Source: Nitrosomonadales bacterium
GTDB taxonomy: Bacteria; Pseudomonadota; Gammaproteobacteria; Burkholderiales; Gallionellaceae
Length of the DNA stretch: 51,957 nt
Direction of reading: 5' to 3'
Assembly (NCBI GenBank): GCA_016234685.1
Contig: JACRAT010000004.1
Span: 1 to 51,957 of the forward strand
Under the pieces are notes generated by a model that searched no databases, was not told where the DNA came from, and was given only the letters and a program-made list of their open reading frames with translations. Every line of letters starts with the position of its first letter. Position 1 is the first letter of the stretch. Below are positions 43,491 through 51,957 of the stretch, piece by piece. The translations under genes and the position numbers were made by a program.

Positions 43491-44783
43491 ATGACTGACT
43501 TTTTCGCTTACCAGCAAGACCAGCTTTGCGTCGAAAACTTGCCTCTGGCGGACATCGCCCGGCGCTTCCACACACCGTGCTATGTGTATTCGCACGCGGC
43601 ACTGGCCGACGGCTATCACCAGTTCGCCGAGGCGTTCAAGTCGCGCGAACATCTGATCTGCTACGCGGTGAAGGCCAATTCCAGTCTCGCCATCCTCAAC
43701 CTGTTCGCCCGCCTCGGTGCGGGTTTCGACATCGTTTCCGGCGGTGAATTGCAGCGCGTACTGGCGGCGGGCGGCGCGGCCAACAAGGTGGTGTTCTCCG
43801 GTGTGGGCAAGACGGCAGCGGAGATGAAGCAGGCTTTGCAGGCCGAGATCCTGTGCTTCAACGTCGAATCGTCCGCCGAGCTGGAGCGGCTGAACGAGGT
43901 CGCGGGCAGCCTCGGGCGCATCGCGCCGATTAGCCTGCGCGTCAATCCCAACGTGGATGCCAAGACCCATCCCTACATCTCCACCGGCCTGAAGAAGAAC
44001 AAGTTCGGCGTGGCCTACGACGAGGCGCGGGCGCTGTATCGCCGTGCCGCCGCGCTGCCGCACATCCGCGTCACCGGCATGGATTGCCACATCGGCTCTC
44101 AGCTCACTGAAGTCAGCCCCTTCGTGGCGGCGGCGGAGAAAGTGCTGGCGCTGGTCGATCAGTTGGCTGAAGACGGCATCGTGCTGGAACACCTAGACCT
44201 TGGCGGCGGCTTGGGCATCCGCTACAACGACGAGACACCGCCCTCCATCGCCGAATACGCGCAGGCGCTGCTGGGCGCGCTGGCTGGTCGCCGCGAGAAG
44301 ATCATCGTCGAGCCGGGCCGTCGTCTGGTCGGCAACGCCGGGGTGCTGCTCACTACCATCGAATACCTGAAGCAGGGCGAAGAGAAGAACTTCGCCCTAG
44401 TGGACGCGGCGATGAACGACCTGATGCGCCCGGCGCTGTATGACGCTTATCACGCCATCCTGCCGGTGGTAATGCACAGCCCCTCACCCCAACCCTCTCC
44501 CGCTTGCGGGAGAGGGAGCGAACGTGAAAGGCCACTTTTGACTTACGAAGTGGTCGGCCCGGTGTGCGAGACCGGCGACTTCATCGGCCATGACCGCGAA
44601 CTGGCGGTGGCGGCGGGCGATGTGCTGGCGGTGATGTCGGCGGGGGCTTACGGCATGAGCATGAGCTCCAACTACAACACTCGCCCGCGCGCTGCCGAAG
44701 TGCTGGTGCGCGACGGCGAGGCGCATCTGATCCGCGAACGCGAGACGGTGCGCTCGTTGATGGCGGGGGAGCGGGTGGTTTAA
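43491..44783 (+). CDS. lysA: Diaminopimelate decarboxylase
   Basis: A 430-residue PLP enzyme for the last step of lysine synthesis. PLP lysine in CYAVKANSSLAIL, HIGSQLTEVSPF, GGGLGIRYNDE, EPGRRLVGNAG, and VVGPVCETGDFIG near the end are all present. Between LPVVMH and TYEVVGPV lies a run (SPSPQPSPACGRGSERERP) encoded by a palindromic repeat inserted in frame (44480-44528). The site is a loop that varies among LysA proteins, so activity is probably kept. ATG 43491 is preferred over TTG 43488. Confidence 0.96.
   Translation: MTDFFAYQQDQLCVENLPLADIARRFHTPCYVYSHAALADGYHQFAEAFKSREHLICYAVKANSSLAILNLFARLGAGFDIVSGGELQRVLAAGGAANKVVFSGVGKTAAEMKQALQAEILCFNVESSAELERLNEVAGSLGRIAPISLRVNPNVDAKTHPYISTGLKKNKFGVAYDEARALYRRAAALPHIRVTGMDCHIGSQLTEVSPFVAAAEKVLALVDQLAEDGIVLEHLDLGGGLGIRYNDETPPSIAEYAQALLGALAGRREKIIVEPGRRLVGNAGVLLTTIEYLKQGEEKNFALVDAAMNDLMRPALYDAYHAILPVVMHSPSPQPSPACGRGSERERPLLTYEVVGPVCETGDFIGHDRELAVAAGDVLAVMSAGAYGMSMSSNYNTRPRAAEVLVRDGEAHLIRERETVRSLMAGERVV
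44480..44528. repeat. Palindromic repeat inserted in frame within lysA
   Basis: CCCCTCACCCCAACCCTCTC, then CCGCTTGCGG at the centre, then GAGAGGGAGCGAACGTG. The stem CCCTCTCCCGC/GCGGGAGAGGG is perfect. It is of the same kind as the insert in kdsB and related to the units around the DUF559 gene. Confidence 0.9.
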
Positions 44784-44868
44784 CGGGCAGGGGAATGTCG
44801 GCGGGGCAGGGTCGAGGGTGGTACAGCAGGTTTCATCATCAGGCGGACTTCGCCTGTCAGGAGTATGC

Positions 44869-45945
44869 ATGAGCAAGGTTCGTTCGGGTTGGGTGTTGTT
44901 GTCTTTGCTGGCCATGGTCGCCTGCGGCAAAAAAGAAGAAGAGAAAAAGGCGGCGACGACCACGCCGGTGTCGGTGGTACAGGTCGTGCAGCGTACGGTG
45001 GTGCTGACCGAAGAGTCGGTCGGTACACTGGACAGTCCCGCCGATACAGTGTTGGCGGCTGAAGTGGCGGGCAAGTTGCTGGGCTTGCGGGTGCGCGACG
45101 GCGAAACGGTGCAGGCCGGGCAACTGGTGGCGGAGATCGACGCGCAGGATGCCAATCTGTCGCTGCAAGCTGCGCAGGCTGATGTGCGCAGGCTGGAATC
45201 GCTGAGCAGCAACGACGCTCGCCGTTTGCAGCGTATGCAGCAGTTGCGTGAGCAGAATTTCATCTCGTCTTCCGGTCTGGACGACACGGCGGCGCAGGCG
45301 GCCACCTCGCAGAGTCAGCTCGCCGTTGCGCGCGCCCAGTTGGTGCAGGCTGAACGCAACGTCGCCAAGACCCGCATCGTGTCGCCATTCGAGGGGCGCG
45401 CCGAGCGTCAGATGGCTGCACCCGGCCAGTATCTCAAGGTGGGCGACCCGGTGTATCAGGTGGTGTATCTGAAGAAATTACGCGCCCGTTTGCCTTACCC
45501 CGAAGACATGGCCGGACGCATCAAACCGGGCATGGAGGTGCAAGTCAGCAGCCCCGGCGTGGATAAAGTCGTGATCGGTCGGGTGGACGAGGTGCGTCCG
45601 ACCATGGGGGCGAACAATCGCTCCTTCGATGTGTTCGCTGTGTTCGACAATCCCGGTTGGCGGCCCGGTGCCACCCTCAGCGGCGCGGTGGTGCTGGGCC
45701 GCCACCCCAACGCATGGATCGTGCCGGAAGCGAGCGTGGTGCTGCGCCCGGCGGGCAAAGTGGTCTATCTGGCGCAGGGCGGCAAGGCGGTTCAGCGCGT
45801 GGTGCAGACCGGCGCGCGCCAGCCCGACGGCTGGGTGGAAGTCACCTCCGGCCTGCAAGGCGGTGAGACCGTGGTGACGGACGGCGCGGGGTTCTTGACG
45901 GATGGGGCGGCGCTGGCGGTAGGCAAGGCGGGTGCGGCCAATTGA
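44869..45945 (+). CDS. RND efflux periplasmic adaptor (membrane fusion protein)
   Basis: A 358-residue HlyD/AcrA-type adaptor. A lipoprotein signal with lipobox MVAC (Cys19) anchors it to the inner membrane. The biotinyl-lipoyl halves (VAGKLLGLRVRDGETVQAGQLVAEID ... RIVSPFEGRAERQMAAPGQYLKVGDPVYQVV) flank an alpha hairpin (95-160), followed by beta-barrel and membrane-proximal domains. ATG 44869 has SD AGGAG; a small CAGGCG/CGCCTG hairpin sits just before it. With the RND pump two genes on it should form an efflux system; no TolC-type gene is in the window. Substrate unknown. Confidence 0.92.
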   Translation: MSKVRSGWVLLSLLAMVACGKKEEEKKAATTTPVSVVQVVQRTVVLTEESVGTLDSPADTVLAAEVAGKLLGLRVRDGETVQAGQLVAEIDAQDANLSLQAAQADVRRLESLSSNDARRLQRMQQLREQNFISSSGLDDTAAQAATSQSQLAVARAQLVQAERNVAKTRIVSPFEGRAERQMAAPGQYLKVGDPVYQVVYLKKLRARLPYPEDMAGRIKPGMEVQVSSPGVDKVVIGRVDEVRPTMGANNRSFDVFAVFDNPGWRPGATLSGAVVLGRHPNAWIVPEASVVLRPAGKVVYLAQGGKAVQRVVQTGARQPDGWVEVTSGLQGGETVVTDGAGFLTDGAALAVGKAGAAN

Positions 45946-45967
45946 GCTTGTCCCGAATGGAGCGACC

Positions 45968-46318
45968 ATGTCTTGGATCATTACAAAATATTTCATAACG
46001 GCGGCAGTCGTTGTGCTTGTGTCCGAGCTGGCGAAACGTAGCGATAAGCTTGGCGGCTTTGTCGCTGCGCTGCCGCTGGTGACGATACTTGCACTGGTCT
46101 GGTTGTACCTCGAAAACCAGCCGCAGGAGAAGATCGCCAATCATGCCTGGTACACGTTCTGGTATGTCGTTCCGACCTTGCCGATGTTCCTAGCATTCCC
46201 GGCGCTACTTCCGCGCATCGGCTTTTGGCCCGCCATGTCAGTCAGCCTCGTCATCACCATTGTCTGTTTCGGCCTGTTTGCCCTTGTGGTTCGCCACTTC
46301 GGGATAGAGTTGCTCTAG
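45968..46318 (+). CDS. DUF3147 family membrane protein
   Basis: A 116-residue hydrophobic protein with four likely TM helices (about 4-20, 30-47, 62-82, 88-108). KYFITAAVVVLVSELAKRSDKLGGFVAALPLVTILALVWLY is typical of the DUF3147 family. No function is known. It lies between the adaptor and pump genes of an RND system, same strand, with SD TGGAG. A weak terminator follows. Confidence 0.85.
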   Translation: MSWIITKYFITAAVVVLVSELAKRSDKLGGFVAALPLVTILALVWLYLENQPQEKIANHAWYTFWYVVPTLPMFLAFPALLPRIGFWPAMSVSLVITIVCFGLFALVVRHFGIELL

Positions 46319-46376
46319 TGAGCAGGCTGGACTTTTATCGAGGGGGCTTCGCATCCGCTCCCGGCTTATTAATCTG

Positions 46377-46398
46377 AGCAGTTTGCGCACTGCTTTTT
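46377..46398 (+). terminator. Weak terminator before the RND pump gene
   Basis: AGCAGT-TTGCGC-ACTGCT followed by TTTT. Six-bp stem and short T-run, 11 bases before the pump ATG. Confidence 0.45.
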
Positions 46399-46409
46399 CC
46401 TGATCCACC

Positions 46410-49400
46410 ATGACCCTACCCGAACTCTCCATAAAACGTCACGTTCTCGCCTTCATGCTGAGTGGTGTGTTGATGCTGATGGGCATCATCGGCTACCAGC
46501 GCTTGGGCATCGACCAGTATCCCTACATCGAATTTCCGGTGATCTCGGTCACGACCTCGGTGAAGGGAGCGAACCCCGACAACATGGACATGAGCGTGAC
46601 CAACATCATCGAGTCCGCTGTGAACAGCGTGCCGGGCATCGAGCACATCATGTCGAGTTCGTCCCCCGGTGTGTCTACGGTGGCGATCACCTTCAGTCTG
46701 GAAAAGAACATCGACGTGGCGTTCAACGAGGTGCAGTCCAAGGTGAATCAGGCGCTACGCCGTTTGCCGGACGGTACCGATCCGCCCATCGTCTCGAAGA
46801 TGGACAGCGGCTCCAGCCCTATCATGTGGCTGGCCTTGCAGGGCGACCGCACCCAGCAGCAGCTCAACCAGTATGCCGCCAATGTGGTGAAGAAAAAGCT
46901 GGAGACCGTCTCTGGTGTGGGCGAGGTGAGACTGGGCGGACGGCGCGACCGTACCATCCGCGTCAACATCCATCCGGCGGCACTGGCGGCGCATGACTTA
47001 ACCACGCAAGACCTCGCCAATGCCTTTGGCCGCGAGCATCTGCAAGCGCCGGGCGGATTTTTGGTCGGCGGCAAGAACGAGTTCTTGCTCAAGCTCGACC
47101 TAGAGTTCCATCATGTCAGCGACATCGCCAATCTGGTGGTGGCCTACCGCGATGGTGCGCCGGTGCGGCTGTCGGCGGTGGCGACGGTTGAGGACGGGCT
47201 GGCCGATTTCCGCCAGTTGGTGCGTTTCAACGGCGAGCCAGCTATCGGCATCGGCATTGTCAAGATTTCCAACGCCAACACCGTGAGCATCGTGGAAGAG
47301 GTCAAGCGGCGGCTGGCGACCGAGATCGAGCCGACCTTGCCGCCGGGGCTGACGCTGAAGACGGCCACCAACGACGGGCTGTTCATCCAGGAGATGATTA
47401 ACGCGCTGAGGGAGCATCTGGTCGAGGGTACATTACTGGCGGCGCTCGTGGTGTGGGTGTTCCTGCGCAGTGTGCGCTCTACACTGATTATTTCCATCGC
47501 CATTCCGGTGTCGCTACTGGGGGCAATCGCGGTGATCTATTTCGCGGGCTTCACGCTCAACTCGATGACTATGCTGGCGCTGCTGCTGTTGATTGGCGTG
47601 GTGGTGGATGACTCCATCGTAGTATTAGAGAACATTTACCGACATCGGGAGGAGATAGACCCCGACCCGGTCGCCGCTGCCGTCAATGGCAGCCGCGAGG
47701 TGGTGTTCGCGGTGATCGCGGCGACCTTGTCTCTGGTGTCCATCTTCGCGCCGGTGATCTTCATGTCCGGCATCATCGGCATGTTCTTCAAGTCGTTCGC
47801 GGTGGTGGTGACTTTCGGCGTGCTGGTGTCGCTGTTCGTCTCGCTGACGCTGACGCCGATGCTGTGCTCGCGTTACCTGAAGGTGCAGCAGCGCCACGGG
47901 CGACTCTATCTCGCATTGGATCGCGCTTTCAACTGGCTGGACGGGTTCTACCGCCATCTGCTGGCGCAGGCGCTGGGGCATCGCTGGAAGGTGATCGTAC
48001 TGACCGTGCTGGTGGTGCTGTCCAGCGGCTATTTCTTTGCCAACGTCGGCAAGGGGTTCATGCCGGACGAGGATCAGGGGCGCTTCGTGGTATTCAACAA
48101 AGTCCCGCTGGGCGCTTCCATCCAATACACCAGCGAGAAGTTGGCCGAAGTGGAGAGGCGGCTGCGCGCCCACAAGGAAGTCAGTACGTTCTTCTGCTCC
48201 ATCGGCGTAGGTGCGGCGGGGCAGGTGAATCAGGCCTCGTGTAGTGTGCGGATGACGCCGCGTGACCTGCGTGACCGTTCGCAGCAGGAGGTCGTTGCCG
48301 CTTTGCGCGGCGAGCTGGCGCAGATCCCCGGCATCCGCTCTTTCCCCGCGCCGGTGTCGATGACTGCTGGTCAGCGCGGCGACCCGCTGCAATTCGTGGT
48401 GGTCGGGCCGAACCTGTCGGAAGTGGCACGGCTTTCCGGCGAGTTGCAGCGCAAGTTGCAAGCCGAAGTGCCCGCCTTGGGCAAGGTGGATACCGACCTT
48501 CAGCTCAATCTGCCGCAACTCGCCATCCGGCTCGACCGCGCCAAGGCGGCGGTGCTGGGCTTGTCCGCGCAGGATGTGGGCTGGGCGGTGAACATGATGA
48601 GCGGCGGCTTGAATGTCGCGGCCTACAGCGACGAGCCCAGCGATGGTGAGCGTTACGATGTGCGGCTGAAGGCGGGCGAGGCAGACATCGTCAAGCCGGA
48701 CGATCTGAAGCGCATCTTCCTGCGCGCGCGCGACGGCAGCATGGTGCGGCTGGATAGCGTCGCCAGCTTCGAGCCGGTGCTGGGCGCGGCCATCATCTCG
48801 CGCCACGACATGCAGTACGCCGGCATCTTCTACTCCACCCCGACCATGCCGCTGAGCGAGGCGGCTAATCGGGTGAAGGACATCGCCGATGCGATGATGC
48901 CACCGGGCTATCGTATCAAGCTGATCGGTCAGGCCGAAGAGTTCGGCAAGACGGCAGGCTACATGCTGTTCGCCTTTACGCTGGCGATCCTGCTGCTGTA
49001 CATGGTGCTGGCCAGCCAGTTCAACTCTTTCCTGCAACCGCTCATCGTCATGGTGGCGCAGCCACTGGCCATCGTCGGCGGGGTGATGGCGCTGTGGCTC
49101 ACCGGCAACACGCTCAACATCTACTCGATGATAGGCATGGTGCTGCTGATCGGTCTGGTGGCGAAGAACTCCATCCTGCTGATCGACCTGACCAACCAGC
49201 GCCGTGGCGAGGGGATGCCGATAGACGAGGCTTTGCGCGACGCCTGCCCGATCCGCTTGCGCCCAGTGCTGATGACCTCGTTCACCATCATTCTGGCGTT
49301 GCTCCCGGCCGCGTTGGGTTTGGGCGCGGGGGCCGAAACCACCGGGCCGTTGGCGGTGGCGGTGATCGGCGGCATGATCTCGTCCACCCTGCTCACGCTG

Positions 49401-49463
49401 GTGGTCGTGCCTTCAGTGTATTCGCTGGTGGAAAACAGGCTGGAGCGTCGCCGCATCAAATAG
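46410..49463 (+). CDS. RND efflux pump inner-membrane subunit (AcrB/HAE1-like)
   Basis: A 1017-residue proton-driven exporter with 12 TM helices and two large periplasmic loops. Features: LSIKRHVLAFMLSGVLMLMGIIGY at the start, TM4 proton-relay pair in GVVVDDSIVVLENIYRH (near 400), SVKGANPDNMDMSVTNIIE..VPGIEHIMSSSS, and VLLIGLVAKNSILLID in TM10. Length is normal. It has no evident SD and a weak terminator lies just before it, so expression relative to the adaptor may be reduced. HAE1/HAE-like rather than heavy-metal CusA type by the TM4 motif; substrate not known. Confidence 0.95.
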   Translation: MTLPELSIKRHVLAFMLSGVLMLMGIIGYQRLGIDQYPYIEFPVISVTTSVKGANPDNMDMSVTNIIESAVNSVPGIEHIMSSSSPGVSTVAITFSLEKNIDVAFNEVQSKVNQALRRLPDGTDPPIVSKMDSGSSPIMWLALQGDRTQQQLNQYAANVVKKKLETVSGVGEVRLGGRRDRTIRVNIHPAALAAHDLTTQDLANAFGREHLQAPGGFLVGGKNEFLLKLDLEFHHVSDIANLVVAYRDGAPVRLSAVATVEDGLADFRQLVRFNGEPAIGIGIVKISNANTVSIVEEVKRRLATEIEPTLPPGLTLKTATNDGLFIQEMINALREHLVEGTLLAALVVWVFLRSVRSTLIISIAIPVSLLGAIAVIYFAGFTLNSMTMLALLLLIGVVVDDSIVVLENIYRHREEIDPDPVAAAVNGSREVVFAVIAATLSLVSIFAPVIFMSGIIGMFFKSFAVVVTFGVLVSLFVSLTLTPMLCSRYLKVQQRHGRLYLALDRAFNWLDGFYRHLLAQALGHRWKVIVLTVLVVLSSGYFFANVGKGFMPDEDQGRFVVFNKVPLGASIQYTSEKLAEVERRLRAHKEVSTFFCSIGVGAAGQVNQASCSVRMTPRDLRDRSQQEVVAALRGELAQIPGIRSFPAPVSMTAGQRGDPLQFVVVGPNLSEVARLSGELQRKLQAEVPALGKVDTDLQLNLPQLAIRLDRAKAAVLGLSAQDVGWAVNMMSGGLNVAAYSDEPSDGERYDVRLKAGEADIVKPDDLKRIFLRARDGSMVRLDSVASFEPVLGAAIISRHDMQYAGIFYSTPTMPLSEAANRVKDIADAMMPPGYRIKLIGQAEEFGKTAGYMLFAFTLAILLLYMVLASQFNSFLQPLIVMVAQPLAIVGGVMALWLTGNTLNIYSMIGMVLLIGLVAKNSILLIDLTNQRRGEGMPIDEALRDACPIRLRPVLMTSFTIILALLPAALGLGAGAETTGPLAVAVIGGMISSTLLTLVVVPSVYSLVENRLERRRIK

Positions 49464-49666
49464 GCGGCGTTGGCTGCGGGGGATGCACTTGCCGCCGGTG
49501 AGGCGCAGGATGTGCTAATCGACAGATTGTCCTGACGTGGCGAAGTGGAGAGATAGCGGCTGGCCCTCATGGCACTCGGTTAAACAATAACACCTATAAA
49601 AACAGTGGGCTGAACGCTGGGCGAGTATGGGGGTAGGTCTAGCATCATGGCATTCCTTCCATGCGT

Positions 49667-49867
49667 TTATTTCCCTCGTTCCCGAACAATCCTGCCTACC
49701 GTGGTGAAATGCACGCCGAAGTGATCGGCGATTTGCAGGTAAGAGTGACCTCCTGTCGCATGTGCCACAACGATGGCTACGCCGTTGAGGGTGCCGGTGA
49801 TGCTTGCGACAGCATGGGGGCGGAGCTGGCTGGGCCGCTGGCCACCAACGGCGCGGGTGGATTGTTA
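49667..49867 (-). pseudogene. 3' remnant of a REP-associated (Y1/IS200-like) transposase gene
   Basis: The minus strand between two stops reads ...GGHSYLQIADHFGVHFTTVGRIVRERGK-stop, the C-terminal helix-turn-helix tail found on many REP-associated tyrosine transposases. The Y1 catalytic part (HUH and Tyr) is absent and no start is present. GTGGTGCGTCCCC at 49910-49922 resembles the flank of such elements. The gap 49464-49666 between the RND gene and this remnant shows no gene. Confidence 0.6.
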
Positions 49868-49898
49868 AAGAGCGAAAATACTGTAACTCATTGAAATA

Positions 49899-50255
49899 TC
49901 AGAATACTGTGGTGCGTCCCCAATAACACCACAGATGTCCCTGTATCTCGCGCACCGTCATGCCCCGGGCATACAGGGACAGTATCTTGTCATCGAAGCC
50001 GTGCCAGCGGGTCTGATGCTTGGGGATGAGTTGGGGTTCGAAGCTGTCTTGACGGTCGCGGGGTATCTCAATGAGCAGTTCGCCGAATTCGCCCTTGAGC
50101 GTCTTGCTGCTCTTGCCGTTGCGGGTGTTGCCGACGGGGTTGGTCGACCAATTCATGCATTGCGGCTTTCTTTGCTACGGTCATGTTCACTCCTTTTTGA
50201 AGTTATGGCAGTTTCCTGCCTAATGACCGTTTACACAAAACTTCTTACACCCTCC
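49899..50255 (-). mobile_element. IS256-family insertion sequence remnant
   Basis: The minus-strand frame contains [57 protein letters not shown], the hallmark of IS256/mutator transposases, then breaks off. The proper start (ATG 50184, [19 protein letters not shown]) is in another frame, so an internal deletion has joined the N-terminus to the [11 protein letters not shown] segment. An end resembling an IS256 inverted repeat (GTGTAAGAAGTTTTGTGTAA on the minus strand) lies at about 50230-50250. The transposase lacks its catalytic DDE region and cannot be active. Confidence 0.85.
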
Positions 50256-50286
50256 AGGACACCCTCGCGCCCTACCTTGCTCCGTT

Positions 50287-50646
50287 TTATTTGCAATCCA
50301 TTAAAATCGTCGCATCGGTTCCATACACCATATTCGTGTACAAACTGTACCCCTGCGGGCAATACACATTCCCATCCAAACGCTCTTTCTGAAGCTGCAC
50401 CTCCAACGCTTTTTTGAATTCTTCACTATTTGGCGCCCCCATCTTGCTCGCGACACTGGCCTTCATGGACACATAGAAACCAACGACACCTCGCCTCCTT
50501 GATGCCTCATCGCGATATGGCTCAATGACCATTTCCTGCGTTTCAAGTTTCTTTTGTAGCGCTCTCCAGCTTGGGGCCGTAATCTGAAGAGGGCAACCAG
50601 TCAATGTAAATATCACAGCCATAATCACGGTTACATTCTTATTCAT
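50287..50646 (-). CDS. Small lipoprotein, possible Rhs immunity protein
   Basis: A 119-residue protein with a lipoprotein signal MNKNVTVIMAVIFTLTGC (lipobox LTGC, Cys18), then a short soluble domain with EMVIEPYRDEASRRRGVVGFYVS and a Cys pair (YCPQGYS ... MDCK). No family is recognised. Its ATG shares a base with the Rhs stop codon (TAATG), so the two are coupled, as is usual for toxin-immunity pairs. Lipidation would place it in the periplasm, where it could block a toxin acting on the cell envelope. The DNA is less GC-rich than the Rhs core, typical of toxin-tip cassettes. Confidence 0.65.
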   Translation of the reverse strand: MNKNVTVIMAVIFTLTGCPLQITAPSWRALQKKLETQEMVIEPYRDEASRRRGVVGFYVSMKASVASKMGAPNSEEFKKALEVQLQKERLDGNVYCPQGYSLYTNMVYGTDATILMDCK

Positions 50647-51957
50647 TATCGCCCTTTCAATGGGGGTTGCCAAAGCGCCTTGGCCGTAAATTGCGCTGCG
50701 GGAATCATCCCGGCAGTACTTACAAAGTCCATTGCTGTATTCCCCCAGAATCCATAATCCGTCGCCACGCCCGTAGTCCCGTAGAGCGTACCCATACTTA
50801 GCGTGTTATTCATCCAGTCATGGACTTTAGAAATCGAGTTGGCAAATGCACCCACTAACGGCATTTCCCCCAATTTGGTATTAATTCCAAAACCACTCAA
50901 TGGCTGACTATCCCAAGTATTATCACCCGCAGTCGCCTCGGACCTCATAAGCAATCCCAGTCTATTGAACAATGAGTCGCATTGCCCAGCACCACCCTTA
51001 CCACACTTTCGCCCTCCATACGTCCATATTCTCCCGAGCAAATCTGTACGTGCCTCCCCGCCCCAAGCCTTAGAAGCCAACGCATCCGTTGATATTTGCA
51101 TAAGCTGAAATGCATTACTACGAAGAGCCCCCAGCAAACCATACTTCAAACCAATCGTGAAATCCCCTCCGAACATTTGCGCACTGATTCCACTGCCCAC
51201 CCCCTGTCCGACAATATTTCCAGCCACGCCGAACATAGCACCGCCAAAAGAGCTTAATCCAGATGTCAAACCTCCAGCTATGGCCGACTGGAATGCGTAG
51301 TCAAGATTGCCACCACTCATCAGAAGTCCACCAGTGAAACCTGCTGCTGCACCACCAAGCGCCATGGATGCGCCATACATAGCACCAACTTGGATACTGG
51401 TCAGCGTCGTACCTGCTGCCACCGCGCTTGCTGCCGCTGAACCAGCCATACTGCTAAATGCCCAACTACTAACCAATCCACCTGTGTAATAGGCCGCTGC
51501 CGCAATCGCAACAACTTTAACCGTATTTTCCCAATTCTTGGGTTGCCAGAAACAACCAAGGAAGCAATATCCAGACGGGTCCGAGAACGCCAATGGATTA
51601 TTCCAGATATAGCTGTAGCGATTGAGCGACTGGAGATTGTTGATTGCCTCAACCATCGGATCCGCACTCACGAACCTCGCCATCACCGGGTCGTACAGCC
51701 GTCCGTTCATGTGGATGAGGCCGACGTCGTCGAGCATCTCGTGGCCGGTGTAGCCGTGGTACATGTCGGGGTTGTTGAGTTGGCCGGTGGGGTCGGCGGT
51801 GCCGTTGGGGTAACGCTGTTTGCCCCAGATGTCGTAGGAGAGGTACTGGATGGCGTATCGGCCCGCCTGCGGGTTGGTCGTGCCGTTCGGTAGCACGGCG
51901 GGGTTGGGGTCGCCGTTGATCTGGGCGGTGATGGAGCCCAGGTGGTCTTTGAGGTAG
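50646..51957 (-). CDS. Rhs repeat protein, 3' part (core end and C-terminal toxin region)
   Basis: The gene runs off the right end of the window. In view are the last YD-type motif (KDHLGSITAQ), the Rhs core end GYTGHEMLDDVGLIHMNGRLYDPVMARFVSADPM (about 51660-51770) and NRYSYIWNNPLAFSDPSGY. About 310 variable residues follow: an Ala/Gly-rich hydrophobic stretch and a C-terminus with GGRKCGKGGAGQC and SKVHDWMNNTL. The base composition falls after the core, marking the junction of a horizontally exchanged tip. The tip matches no toxin I can name. The product is probably delivered by a secretion system to rival cells. Confidence 0.9.
   Translation of the reverse strand, partial: YLKDHLGSITAQINGDPNPAVLPNGTTNPQAGRYAIQYLSYDIWGKQRYPNGTADPTGQLNNPDMYHGYTGHEMLDDVGLIHMNGRLYDPVMARFVSADPMVEAINNLQSLNRYSYIWNNPLAFSDPSGYCFLGCFWQPKNWENTVKVVAIAAAAYYTGGLVSSWAFSSMAGSAAASAVAAGTTLTSIQVGAMYGASMALGGAAAGFTGGLLMSGGNLDYAFQSAIAGGLTSGLSSFGGAMFGVAGNIVGQGVGSGISAQMFGGDFTIGLKYGLLGALRSNAFQLMQISTDALASKAWGGEARTDLLGRIWTYGGRKCGKGGAGQCDSLFNRLGLLMRSEATAGDNTWDSQPLSGFGINTKLGEMPLVGAFANSISKVHDWMNNTLSMGTLYGTTGVATDYGFWGNTAMDFVSTAGMIPAAQFTAKALWQPPLKGR

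Noticed and set aside
49661..49894. Plus-strand 77-residue ORF with a CxxC-like motif
   Set aside because: It is the complement of a transposase remnant whose minus-strand frame gives a recognisable helix-turn-helix.

Overview
The window is chromosomal DNA from a Gram-negative betaproteobacterium. Gene order (exbB-exbD-lpxK-Trm112-kdsB-adk, and cyaY divergent from lptM-lysA), LPS and outer-membrane genes, GC-rich coding sequence and the abundance of c-di-GMP, chemotaxis and oxygen-sensing proteins fit Nitrosomonadales of the Gallionella/Sideroxydans type. The genus is an inference. The window opens in the 3' end of a 5S rRNA, so an rRNA operon lies just to the left, and it closes inside an Rhs toxin gene.

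Layout. 1-3.8 kb: 5S end, FmdB zinc ribbon, DUF502 membrane protein, aspS, a secreted barnase-type RNase with its barstar, and nudB. 4.2-4.9 kb: a DUF559 nuclease-like gene between two direct copies of a palindromic repeat unit. 4.9-10.6 kb: nadA, glgP (with a 13-codon leader ORF), and a ybhP-clsB-like pair. 10.7-13 kb: a c-di-GMP enzyme with a periplasmic CxxCH heme motif, followed by a predicted sigma-54-driven small RNA with exposed CUCCU motifs. 13-19.6 kb: an Atm1-type ABC exporter and a TonB receptor/YfiR/GGDEF-EAL cluster. 19.7-25 kb: pbpG, an MFS transporter, gltX with tRNA-Ala and tRNA-Glu downstream, then tRNA-Val, ispB and tRNA-Pro. 25-27 kb: a diiron oxygen-binding (ODP-like) protein beside a soluble CZB chemoreceptor that has a FliA promoter. 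27-32 kb (minus strand): gamma carbonic anhydrase, GlcG/HbpS, adk, kdsB, Trm112, lpxK, exbD and exbB. 32-37.5 kb: xseA and a methyltransferase/ArnT-like/ArnB-like group, probably for envelope glycan modification.

37.5-42.8 kb looks accessory: an FGE-fold protein, an unrecognised 1135-residue protein with a type-1 periplasmic-binding-like ectodomain followed by seven predicted membrane helices, and a small stress-type protein. 43-49.5 kb returns to core genes (cyaY, lptM, lysA) and an RND efflux adaptor and pump with a DUF3147 gene between them. 49.6-52 kb holds nested transposase remnants and the 3' end of an Rhs polymorphic toxin with an overlapping lipoprotein gene, a likely immunity protein.

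Three themes recur. First, oxygen/redox and c-di-GMP sensing: heme GGDEF-EAL, YfiR-type cluster and ODP-chemoreceptor pair. Second, palindromic repeats that have spread between genes and, in kdsB and lysA, into reading frames without breaking them. Third, tight translational coupling by ATGA, GTGA and TAATG overlaps. The best candidates for undescribed biology are the sigma-54 small RNA, the binding-protein/7TM receptor, the promoter-dependent hairpin at the chemoreceptor start, and the DUF559-repeat association.
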